This document shows positions 32,761 through 42,159 of a stretch of DNA of 64,000 nt, in pieces. Under the pieces are notes generated by a model, which was not told where the DNA came from, did no database searches, and saw only the letters and a program-made list of their open reading frames with translations. The translations under genes were made by a program, and so were the position numbers. Source of the DNA: Phascolarctos cinereus (taxonomy: Eukaryota > Chordata > Mammalia > Diprotodontia > Phascolarctidae); the NCBI RefSeq assembly GCF_002099425.1, contig NW_018343979.1, positions 297,501 to 361,500 on the forward strand, in the 5' to 3' direction. Every line of letters begins with the position of its first letter. Positions within the stretch are counted from its first letter, which is position 1.

Positions 32761-32764
32761 GTCA

Positions 32765-32930
32765 AGACAAAGCATTTATTGATTGCCTAGTCATTCCTAA
32801 GTCACTGAGATGAGTGTTAGGGACCAAAAGAAATATACTATAAGGTCTCTGCCTTTATAGGACCTACATTTCCATTTTCGACAAATATTCACAAATAAAA
32901 TAGGTTCTTATGTGCATGACTGTGCTGAGA
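32765..32930 (-). mobile_element. L2 3' end
   Basis: 'aaagcatttattgattgcct', 'gatgagtgttagggaccaaa' and 'ctctgcctttataggaccta' are antisense L2. Confidence 0.65.
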
Positions 32931-32947
32931 TAAACATAATTATTATC

Positions 32948-33136
32948 CAAAGGAGCTGTCAAATTCATGGCCTAGGCATAGCAAAACTCTTCAGTGTGGC
33001 TAGAACCATATTAAAATATAATTGTGAAATGTTAATAGAATAAATAAATATGTAACATGGCTAACGTTAATGTGTGCTTTTCTAAATTAAAATATGGTCC
33101 ATAGGGATTTATTTAATTTGTTTTTGATAACCACTG
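32948..33136. mobile_element. hAT-type MITE of the 'TGTCAAAC' family
   Basis: The left end 'caaaggagctgtcaaa' and right end 'tttgataaccactg' form diverged terminal inverted repeats. The core ('aaataaataaatatgtaaca', 'ttaatgtgtgcttttctaaa') aligns with 38543-38741. No target duplication could be seen, consistent with age. Confidence 0.7.
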
Positions 33137-33149
33137 ATGTAACAGAATT

Positions 33150-33335
33150 GGTGTCATTGAATTTTAAAGTTGAAAAGAACATTTCCAATCATTTAGTTTT
33201 ATTCTCTCATTATGCCAATGAAAAAGTGAGCTACAGAGAATTGTTATTGGTTCAAATTCATATGGACAATTAATTAATGGCAAAGTTGAGTTGTTTTCTT
33301 CTTCCTTTTTTTTTTAACTCCAACATTCCTTACAG
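33150..33335 (-). mobile_element. MIR/THER-type SINE
   Basis: 'aaaagaacatttccaatcat' then 'gaaaaagtgagctacagaga' and 'ttggttcaaattcatatgga' are a decayed antisense MIR. Confidence 0.6.
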
Positions 33336-33339
33336 TACT

Positions 33340-34200
33340 GCCTCGTTATGGCTGATTTTGAAAAAGTAACTGTATGGCAGGGGAGTGGGGCAGCCTCTCT
33401 TACAGGGATTTGCATTCATGCGCATGGGATTCTGTTTTCATGGGGGAGCCTGAACTCCAAAGAGAAAAGTAAGCCTTTTTTTCTCCCTAGTTGTCTCTGG
33501 TTCATTACATCCCCACATTAAAGCCTCAAAGAATCTTGTTTGAAGATTAGTTTTGAATGATGCATAGGGTCTCTTCAATTGGGGTTATCTGGGTCCATTT
33601 TAGAAAAGTACTCAGCATACAAAGTAGATTGGGTATATGAAAGAGTAATACATAATTCCTATTATATTCTCTTGGAAAGTTAATGCTAAAGTATAAAACA
33701 AAATACGAAACATTTTTGTGGGTTTTCTGATTAGTCATTTTACTTTTTCCTCATCTCTGAACTGTCCGAGAATATCCCTCAAGGTCCATATCTTTTGAAA
33801 AGCCAGTGTGACTAGGACTCATTTTCCTGTTAGTGATAATTTTCTTTGAGAAATATTGTAGTAGTTACAGGGAACATTTCCTGATGCATACCACCCAGAC
33901 CTTTCAGTGACTATAGACATATCTAGTGCACAACTAAGCTTCCTAAGTCAAAAAAGCCCATCTCAGGATAATGGTTTTGTCACTTGTGCTTAAGGAAAGA
34001 AACACAGAATATTAAAAAAAAATGATCTTGAGATTCAGTTTTAGAGGCTCAAATAGGTGAACTCCTGCTGTCATTGCCACGTGCAAGCATCTACTATAGC
34101 TTGGGGATGGGATATGGAAGAAGGAAATAAGAAACTTCTTCATGCCAGGGTAGATCTATCTAAACCCCAAGCTACATGTTCAGAAGATAGGAGGAAGACA
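33340..34200. other. Unique sequence
   Basis: About 860 bp with no recognised repeat or coding signal. Confidence 0.35.
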
Positions 34201-34204
34201 ATGA

Positions 34205-34395
34205 GAATGGAAGTTGCTTTATTTTTATTTTTTCTATGAATAATATGGAAATGTTTTCATGGTTTCACATATATAATTCGTATTTTATTTGCTTGCCTTC
34301 TGAGTGAATGGTGGAGAGGAAGGGAAGGAGGTAAAGAATTTATAACTCAAAATTTTAAAAGAAAACAATGTTAGAAACAAATGCATAATAATTTA
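34205..34395 (+). mobile_element. L1 3' UTR fragment
   Basis: 'aataatatggaaatgttttc', 'atggtttcacatatataatt' and 'ttgcttgccttctgagtgaa' with an A-rich end are the L1 3' terminus on the plus strand. Confidence 0.75.
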
Positions 34396-34399
34396 AAAA

Positions 34400-36185
34400 G
34401 AAATGCCTGGGCTCTTTCTTTGATCCCGGCTTTTAGGTAATCCAAGAATTCTTAAATTACATCTTCTTGATCTATGTTCCAAGTCAGTAATTTTCTTCTT
34501 TTTTTTTTTTATTCTTTTGACCTTGTGTTGTTTTTGTTTCTTGATAAATGTCTCATGGAATTTTTAGCTTCCAATTGCCCAATTTCAATTTTAAAAGTTT
34601 TTCTTCAGCAAGTTTTTGTACCTCTTTTTCAATTTGGCCAATTTAGTTTTTGGACAATATTATTTTTTATCAGTGAAGTTTTGTACCTCTTTTTCCATTT
34701 GAACAATTTTCTCTCTTTTCTTTAATGTTACTTTCTTTGATTTTTTTTGTTCCTCTTTTATCAAACTGTTATTGGTCTTTTCATATTTTTCTCACATTGG
34801 CCTCATTTTCTGTTGAGGGCTGCTCTTAAGAGTTCGATCTTGGTTTAAGATCCAGGACAGAGCTTGACTTTTCCCAGGCTTAACCCAAAGGGCTCAATCA
34901 TTTAAAAAGCAGGGCTCTCCAAATCTCCCTCTGCTAGGGAGGCTCCGGAGACATTCCTTCTCACTCTTTGAACCTTAGATTTACCCATTCACTCCTATGC
35001 AGGTGGCGCCTAGGCGCCAGGAAAAAACTTGGAGTTTACCACCCAATCCAGGAACTCTGATAAGGAGGAAATGTATATTGTCACATCCTCAGCAGATGTT
35101 TCGGGGAGTGTCTCATGGGGAGGACTCTTTGAAATTAGGCTAAATTTTCTCTATATAATCTCTACCCTCAGATGAATAAACTGAGTCAGTCTCTACTGCT
35201 CCGCCTGGCCTACATCTCACATTTATTTCACACCTTCCCGTTCAGTGTACTATCTGTTTGCTGGCAATAATTTTCCTCATTTTTCCTCTACTACTCTTAT
35301 TTGATTTTTAACTCATTTTCAGCTCTGCCAGGAATTATTGTCACAGATATCTAATTCACATATTCTTTGATACTTTCTTATATTTGTTTTAATATTTCTT
35401 GTCTTAGTTTGTGTCTTGACATTCCCTGTCACTAGAGGAGCTTTTTATGGTAAAGTTATTTTTCGTTTTTTGTTTTGTTTTCTCATTTTTCAGCCTATCT
35501 CTTGAATTCTAAGCTTTATGTTAAAGTTGGGCTCCATTCCTAGGTTTGGGGTGGGCATTGTCCCAAATTTCAGGTTCTGAATGCTGCCCTTTTCAGGGCC
35601 ACTTCTGAGAATTTTAAAGCTTTTGTTGCTTCAGGGTGGTGTGATCTGGGTAGAGTTGTGATTGCTGTTCTCCCAGTCTGTGTTCTAGTCCTTACCCTTC
35701 AGACTGAAAACAATATTGTTCCTCAGGGCCCTTGATCCTTTGTGATTGCAAACACTTTTCTCTGCCCTGGAACTATGGCCCAGGAGTGTCTATGGGCAAA
35801 TGAATTGTCAAATACTGTTGTGCTGCCAGTGATAGCATAGGTTCCCCTATAAACTTCTTCTGACCATTTGCCAGATCATCTTACCATTCCTATCTTGAGA
35901 GCTCCTGAAGCTTTTCCAACCATTGTTGCTGCCTCAAAGACTCATAGCTGGTATTGCCACCATGTGGCTTCTGGGCCAGCTCCCATCCAAATATCACAGA
36001 CTTCTCCTTCCATCCTCCTAAGTTGTCTTAGGCTAGAAAACTCTGTTAGTCTAACTCTGTTACTGGTACATCTTGGCGGTCCTACTCCAGAACTTTGCAT
36101 TGAGGTTTTATTTTAAAGATGTTTGGAGGGGACTACTAGGAAAGCTTAGATGCTTTCTCTACTCCATCATTTTGGCTCCACCCCC
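34400..36185 (-). mobile_element. L1 5' region (5' UTR and ORF1 coiled coil), split by an LTR
   Basis: The right edge 'catcattttggctccacccc' is the complement of the L1 start. The 5' UTR spans roughly 35500-36150. The left part (34400-34810) is the antisense of the Gln/Lys/Glu-rich ORF1 coiled coil, for example 'gtacctctttttccatttga'. A solo LTR separates 34810 from about 35265. ORF2 is absent. No long frame survives. Confidence 0.7.
34811..35265 (+). mobile_element. Solo LTR of an endogenous retrovirus (fossil)
   Basis: Begins TGTTGAGGGCTGC and contains a TATA-like 'ctctatataatc', then AATAAA in 'gatgaataaactgagtcagt' and a C-rich U5-like tail. The right edge is uncertain (about 35245-35270). 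No internal region is present. It sits inside a minus-strand L1 and is younger than it. It is a different family from the LTR at 24.6 kb. Confidence 0.7.
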
Positions 36186-36239
36186 AGAAGTCCCTATATT
36201 ATAATTATATAAATTAATAACTATTATAATACATTATAA

Positions 36240-36840
36240 AGAAAGAATGACAAGATTTGGTGAGTATTTGGATGTGGCAGGCAAGGGTAGGGAAAGTTTC
36301 CAAAGTTTGAAGCTTAGATGACTTTGAAAATGATAGTATTTGAAGATTATAAACATCTCATGGAGAAGATGGTAGGGAGGAAAAGAAGATGTTTTGAGGC
36401 AAATTGTGTTTGTTGTGGTATAAGAACATCCAAGTAGAAATTTCCAGAAGGCCAAAGGAAATGTAAAACTAGAACATGGGCAAAAAAGTTAGAGCTGGAA
36501 AGATAAATTTTTCCCCTTTTTTTATCCATCAGTCTTAGCATTATGCCAGGCACAGATCATAAATGCTTGTTGACTGACTGACTTAGTGATAGATAATACA
36601 TATGAAGATGAGAGATGAAGCTATATAAGTGTAAGTAGCATCCTCAAAGGCATGAATTTAAAGGGAGAAAGAAGAAATTGAGAACAGAATTTTGAAGAAA
36701 ATACGAATTTAGTAAGCTAAGGGGAGACAATAAAAATAATACAGAAGAGGTAAGAGAGAAACCAGGATATTCTTTGAAGGGTCACTGAAGCCTGGGCAGC
36801 AGATCATGCCAAGAAGGAAGAGCTGGTCGGTAGTTGTAAT
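36240..36840 (-). mobile_element. Probable L2 ORF2 remnant
   Basis: 'agaacatccaagtagaaatt' and 'tccagaaggccaaaggaaat' match the antisense of the L2 region containing 'ggacatcc...'. 36590-36840 resembles the following block. A plus-strand L2/MIR terminus ('gccaggcacagatcataaat', 'gcttgttgactgactgac') lies at 36530-36583. Confidence 0.5.
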
Positions 36841-36844
36841 GCTA

Positions 36845-37220
36845 CTGATAACTCAAGAAAAATGAAGCCTCAGAAAATAATATTGTATTTGTTGATTAAG
36901 AAATTATTTGTAACTTTGTGGAGCAGGGATAGTATGAAGGGCTTGAATAGACATCAGAAAGAGTGGGATACTCTGATGATTAAAAAAGTCATTAAGAAGA
37001 CAGAAGAACAAAAACAGATAGACAAAGGAGAGCAGAGAGAGATAGCACAAAAATATAGAGTCAGGAAGAGAAAGAAGAGTTCAAAGTTTATTATCTTTGA
37101 CATGAAACCATCCTGATAAATTATGAGGTCCAAAATATGTCAACAGTTGAAGCAGTTGAAGCCTACAGAATGTGGAAGGCCTTATTTAGTGTCGAGCATA
37201 TCTATAGTGTCTATGAATGT
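36845..37220. other. A-rich unique or very old repeat sequence
   Basis: An 84-codon Lys/Glu/Gln-rich frame (36862-37116) reflects purine-rich DNA. I do not recognise a protein. Confidence 0.35.
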
Positions 37221-37224
37221 CTTA

Positions 37225-37315
37225 TTGGTATTTTATATTGTACATAAAAGGAGGCTAGATTGTATAATCTCTAGGCTCCATTCAGTTTTAAGATTCTATG
37301 AGGTAGGCGTTAGAA
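37225..37315 (+). mobile_element. MIR or L3 tail
   Basis: 'agattgtataatctctaggc', 'tccattcagttttaagattc' and 'tatgag' are the CR1-like tail shared by marsupial MIR variants and L3. Confidence 0.6.
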
Positions 37316-37319
37316 AAGA

Positions 37320-37905
37320 ATTCATTGGTAAGTGTTTATCTATGTATTTGAGGTAAATAATATAAGCCAAATGTCAGAAGCCAATTTGCTTGACTTAAGC
37401 CTGAATTTCAGCGACAAAGAATCCTTTACATATTTAATGTCACCCCATGCAGGCTCATTTCACTGAAATAAGTCAAATTCTGTAACTAATATCAATATTG
37501 CACTGTATTCCCTTCCTTCTTAACGATGGGAAAACTCTTTGCATCTTGGGTTTGCCTCAATCACTATAACACCTGGCATCAGAAATCATTAGATCTTTTA
37601 GAACAAATGAATATCAGCAGATAATTATCAAGTGACAAAAGTTCCTTTGATGAGGTGGCAGCTTCTCATTTCCTGAGGCACAGGAAAACAAACTAATATT
37701 TGAAAATAAGTCCAAAGATGTGGATTCTTGTGAATTCTTTGGGGAGATGCTTTTGAAACCACATAAACCATAAAGGAAGCAGAATTCAGTGAGCCATTAT
37801 TGAAGTTTATTTCACTGGAGCTTCTTCCAACCAGATAATTATTGTAGATGTAAACACAATAGGCTTTAACAACAACAAAAAAAAAGTGAATAATCCAAAA
37901 GGTGG
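37320..37905. other. Unique sequence
   Basis: Nearly 590 bp without a recognised repeat. The 105-codon minus frame (37628-37945) has no recognisable domain. Confidence 0.35.
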
Positions 37906-37909
37906 AAAA

Positions 37910-38110
37910 ATAAGGGCCTAGAAGTAGCATGGTATAGTGAAACACGTAATGGAACTCAGGAGATTTATTTGGTTTTCATTCTGATTCTGCCACTAATCAG
38001 TGGCATCAATTTAGACAAGGAAATTAACCTCGCTAGTCCTTAGCTTCCTCACTGACAAAACGGCACATTTTATGAAAATGAAAAATTCCTTCCACCTATG
38101 AAAAGATATT
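37910..38110 (+). mobile_element. MIR-type SINE
   Basis: 'tagcatggtatagtgaaaca', 'tctgattctgccactaatca' and 'tagcttcctcactgacaaaa' are in MIR order. Confidence 0.8.
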
Positions 38111-38129
38111 ATTGTTAAGAATTTTGAGA

Positions 38130-38542
38130 TTCAGATTGCTGTAGTGGAAAGAATGTTGTAATTGGACCAATGGAATATGGGTTTAACTCACAGATCTGCC
38201 ATGTACTACCTGGGTAATATTTGGCAAGGGCAGCTAGTTAGCACAGTGGATAGAGTGTTCTTCCTGGAGTCAGGAAAACCTGAGTTCAAATCTGGCCTCA
38301 GACAGTCACTGGCTGTGTGACACTGGACAAGTCACTGAACCCTATGTGCCTCAGTTTATTCATCTGTAAAATAATCTGGAGGAGTAAATGGCAAACCACT
38401 CCAGTATTGTTGCCAAGAAAACCCCAAGATGGGGTCATGAAGAGTCTGATACAACTGAGATGACTGAACAAAATTTGTCAAATCACTTAGCTTATCAGGA
38501 CCATGGTTCTTTTATCCTTAAAATAAAGTGGTTGAATTAGAT
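38130..38542 (+). mobile_element. MIR-type SINE, split by a MAR1-like SINE
   Basis: The left part (38130-38227) ends 'gggtaatatttggcaa'. The right part (38471-38542) resumes 'gtcaaatcacttagcttatc' and reaches 'gtggttgaattagat', where a MITE follows. The duplicated 'aatttg.caa' marks the SINE insertion. Confidence 0.8.
38228..38470 (+). mobile_element. MAR1-like SINE with RTE-type tail
   Basis: A tRNA-like head ('gggcagctagttagcacagt', 'gaaaacctgagttcaaatct') leads to the tail 'aaatggcaaaccactccagt', 'tgccaagaaaaccccaagat' and 'gaagagtctgatacaactga'. The tail resembles the 3' end of RTE/BovB LINEs. Flanks 'aatatttggcaa' and 'aaaatttgtcaa' are the target duplication. Confidence 0.88.
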
Positions 38543-38741
38543 CAGAGGTGTCAAACACATGACCTGAGTGCAGCCCAAACCAGATTAACATGTAATTGGG
38601 AAATATTTGACAAAATAAATAAAAATACAAGGAAACATAGACAGTGTTAACATGTGGCTTTTTAAGTCAACACATAGTTCTGAGGGATTCTTATGTATTA
38701 TGTTGTGGACCCTGTTTCTATCTGAATTTTACCCTTCATTG
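38543..38741. mobile_element. hAT-type MITE of the 'TGTCAAAC' family
   Basis: Left end CAGAGGTGTCAAAC; right end near 'ttttacccttcattg', a decayed complement. Flanking 8-mers 'aattagat' (38535-38542) and 'aattacaa' (38742-38749) agree at six positions, consistent with a hAT target duplication. It lies at the tail of a MIR. Confidence 0.75.
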
Positions 38742-38944
38742 AATTACAATACCACTAAAATCCCCTCTAATTCTGTTACAAAAAACATTTTGATTTTTTT
38801 TATTGTCTATGTTTCTTCTTGTCTCCCTCTCTCCTCCCATAGAGCCATTCATCATTATGAAAAATGTTCATACAGGGAATTTCTTCTTATCAATTACCTC
38901 CTCAGAATATTATAGTCCAATTTACAAAATTTTGTACAACTCTG

Positions 38945-39068
38945 CTTTTTACTCAACTTTATGCAAGCAACTCTACCTCACTTAAATATAATTCACCTAC
39001 AAGTTATTACTCATCACATCATGATGTCATTTTTCATCTTCAAAAAGGGAAGATGAACAACAAGCTTG
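38945..39068 (+). mobile_element. RTE-derived SINE (RTESINE-like)
   Basis: 'gcaactctacctcacttaaa' matches the RTE 5' leader at 50415-50435 ('gcaactctgcctcacttaaa'). 'atgatgtcatttttcatctt' and 'gaagatgaacaacaa' match the RTE 3' end at 53585-53625. It is an internally deleted RTE derivative. Confidence 0.8.
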
Positions 39069-39094
39069 GCCTATGAGTTTGAAAAGTTAGTTAG

Positions 39095-39240
39095 GAGATA
39101 GCAGAATGTAAGCTTCTTGAAGGCAGGGGATGTTTCACTTTTATATTTTTTTTCTTTGCTAGCACTTTCTCCCTCCTCTCTTTTCCAGTGCCTCACACAT
39201 AGCAGGTGTTCGAGAAGTATTTATTGATTGAGTTACTAAG
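39095..39240 (+). mobile_element. L2 3' end
   Basis: 'gaatgtaagcttcttgaagg', 'caggggatg', 'agtgcctcacacatagcagg' and 'agtatttattgattgag' are the L2 terminus. Confidence 0.85.
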
Positions 39241-39244
39241 CAAC

Positions 39245-40855
39245 CAGAAAAAGAGAATCAGCAAAACTACTGGAACAAAAGATGAAAAGCATACCACATT
39301 GTATCTTACTTGCACTTGCTGAGTGAAAACTGAGTCCATGAATTTCCACGAGGCACTGAAACCCAATAAAGCTGAGACCTAAAATAGCCATGTGATAGTT
39401 GGGAAGTTCCAATTCAAAATTGAGGAATATCTGGATGCAGTAGATATTGTAAAGGAGAGGGAGTGGAATGAGTGACAGGGTCAGATTCCAATAGTCTATC
39501 TCTTTCTTGAGGATCTAAATAAGTTGATCTCTGAGTCCTACCCATTTAAAGAAAGAATCCCTAATCTGAGATCTGTAAATTCCCAATAAGTCTGTAGATA
39601 GATTTCATGGGATCTATTAACTTCAATGAGGGAAACATGAATCTCTTTACACTAACATTTGGTTTTCTTAGAATCCAACATATTTCATCTAACCTCAGGC
39701 ACAAAGCCATTGGTATGGGACTCTCTCCTTGTTAGTGGAGATGACTTCCTTACCCTGAATAAGGCAAGTGGCAGACTTGATGAGAATGGGAGAAAGGAAA
39801 TGTCTTCAAGTTCTCTTCAAACTTTGAGTCACTTCTGGAGCTTCTGGCTTCTAGCATTAAGAAGGAAGATGGAAGAGACCCAACCTATTTCAGTTTGCTG
39901 AAGGAAAAGATTCTTGGAGGACATAAGAGGAGCCAGTAGTCTTTTTATGTCCCTTTACTGAGTTTGATATGCCAAAGACTTTGAGGAACTTACCTTTGGG
40001 TGAGATCTAGGATACTATCTCTAAGTTGAGCTGAGTTACCTTATGTCCAATAGAAGAACTCCTTTCCTCTATATTATATGGTATATATTCTCCTATGTAT
40101 ACCTTCTGTGATGTTTGTTTTCTACTGATTTGGATAAAAGTGTCTTCTTGGCTAAGTGTTTTCTGTGTTCATTGTGGAACTGGTATTTGGTGGAAAAGGG
40201 GTCAAGCTTTAAATACAAAACTTGGCATCCTCTTCCTCCCCCCAAAAAAACCCACAGCAATCAGAAGTTTGATCATATCCCTCAAATTAACAATATTTAA
40301 GAGAGCAAATAGATAAAATTCTAATGTAATACACTCTCACTCTGAGAAGAGCATGGTGGCCAGCCTCTTTCCTCCACCTCCTGTACCTGTCCTGGAAGGA
40401 ATTAAAGTCTCTCTAAAAGAATGATTGGGGAAAAGAAGCTAGAAATGTCTATTGTGCCTCCTTTTGAGCTACACAACAATGCCTCCATGCTACATGTAGA
40501 CATTGATCCTCACTACATACAGTGGGGCCTCACCAGACTAACAAAAAAAAGTCAAAAAGTCAAGTACACATGATTTATATAGTAGACAACAAATCATTCA
40601 GATTTGGCTTGTGTGTTAGACGTGTGTATTGAAAAATGATTCAAACCTGGTCTTCTCCAAAATTCATGGTATCTCCCATGCTGAGCATATGTTAATGGAA
40701 GGTAAGCTTAAAGAAAGCTAGAGGAATGAAGTGGCTCTGCCACAACTTGTGGCATTTCTCTATATGGGCATATTGCTAAGTAAGTTCTGGGAGATCTGTA
40801 ACTACTTCTACTTGAGCTAATATCTCCAAAAGGAGAGGAAACACTTAAAAGATAT
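39245..40855. other. Mostly unique sequence
   Basis: About 1.6 kb. 39545-39660 ('ctgagatctgtaaattccca') looks like a very old unnamed mammalian repeat. Frames of 60-80 codons at 39659-39901 and 40095-40316 have no recognisable domain. Confidence 0.35.
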
Positions 40856-40891
40856 ACACGTGTGTGTGTGTGTGTGTGCATGCAACACACA

Positions 40892-40940
<49 letters not shown>
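40856..40940. repeat. Palindromic (TG)n-GCATGC-(CA)n microsatellite
   Basis: 'cgtgtgtgtgtgtgtgtgtg' leads to 'tgcatgcaacacacac' and a long (CA)n with one TA interruption. The 9-10 TG units are followed by CA units, so the start is self-complementary. Confidence 0.95.
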
Positions 40941-40943
<3 letters not shown>

Positions 40944-40944
40944 T

Positions 40945-41565
40945 CTAGATAGGTCCATGCAAAAATAAATTCTGCCTAAAAATTCTCTGCCATATTCCCA
41001 TGTTCCTGCCTGACCCCATAGACTATGTAAGTATTTGTTCCAATTCCCACAGAATCATCTGGATTCTGCCTGATCTCATAAAGGAATCTTTCCATATTAT
41101 GCATTAGGGGGCTATTGACAGGGAAGTAAGTCTTAGATCATCAGTGAGCTTGTTCCATCAGATATGATACTGCAAAGGCTATATGGTCCTTGGCTGTTGG
41201 AAGTTCTTATTGGTGAATATGTATAAACAACTTCATTTTTTAAAGAAACTCTTAGAAGGTATCTATCCCATTAACTGATCTCAGCTTTGGAGTTTTCTGC
41301 TGGTGGGTCAGTCTTCTGCCTTTACTAGTTTCTAAAACTCTTCTTCCACTCCTTATAAGGGCTTGATATATCCCTGGTGAATGGTAGACTCTCCTGAATT
41401 TTCACCTTTTTTCTTTGCAAGTGTAATATAATATATGCCCCAGAATTCCAAGTTCCAGACTTCTTTAGATGGATTGTTAATTTACAAGGAAATTTTCAGA
41501 AAAAATAACATTGGATTCCCCCTTTATATTTTTCCTTCATACCCATGGTTCATTCTAGTATACTC
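40945..41565. other. Unique sequence
   Basis: No recognised element over about 620 bp. Confidence 0.35.
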
Positions 41566-41569
41566 AGAA

Positions 41570-41790
41570 AACAGACTCATAGATATGGACCTGAACAGAT
41601 ATTTCTGAGTTCTTGGGCATCTCAGGCTAATAATCCAGTTCTGTCATCTTATAGATGGGGAAATCAAGGCACAGAAGGTTGAATGATTTTCATAAGGTTA
41701 TAGGATTTGAAAAGTCTGAATCTGAACACAGGTCCTCTAACTCCAGATTGGGAACTTTATTTTTTCCCACTGCATCATATTACCTTTAAG
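41570..41790 (-). mobile_element. MIR/THER-type SINE
   Basis: 'gatggggaaatcaaggcaca', 'gaacacaggtcctctaactc' and 'cactgcatcatattacc' are antisense MIR in order. Confidence 0.75.
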
Positions 41791-42019
41791 ATTTCTCTGA
41801 TATAAACAAAATGGTCCCCAAATTTCATGAAAAGTCAAGGTGACAGTGCATAAAGAATAGAGAACACCCTGTATTTCTCCCCACAGAAAATGCAAAACAC
41901 CAATACACACAGGGCTACATGCACCCATGCAGAGAATTCAAAGGAGTTTATACAGCTGATAATAATTCACGTATCTTTCTAGTAGATATAATATACACCA
42001 TTGTTGGAAATGGGTGTAT

Positions 42020-42105
42020 GGATATAAAATAAGTTATCTCATTATGGTGGAGGGAATGATATATTTGGAGTCAAAAGACATAAGTTCAAATCTTGACTCC
42101 ATGTC
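42020..42105 (+). mobile_element. MIR-type SINE head
   Basis: 'tggagtcaaaagacataagt' and 'tcaaatcttgactccatg' match a MIR head like that at 44970-45060. It stops at a (TC)n/(TG)n stretch just before the RPL3 retrocopy. Confidence 0.65.
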
Positions 42106-42159
42106 TCTCTCTCTGTCTCTGTATGTGTGTGCATTTCTCTCTGTCTTTCTCTGTCTCTT

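Noticed and set aside
34205-36185. Plus-strand L1 3' end beside minus-strand L1 5' part, suggesting a twin-priming inversion
   Set aside because: In twin priming the inverted 5' part lies upstream of the 3' part. Here it follows the A-rich tail, so two separate insertions are more likely.
36862-37116. Lys/Glu-rich 84-codon frame as a nuclear protein fragment
   Set aside because: The composition follows purine-rich DNA and the sequence adjoins old L2; nothing specific supports a protein.
40700-40940. Array-like repeats near 40.86 kb as a CRISPR-type array
   Set aside because: They are plain TG/CA dinucleotides with no spacers, and the DNA is vertebrate.
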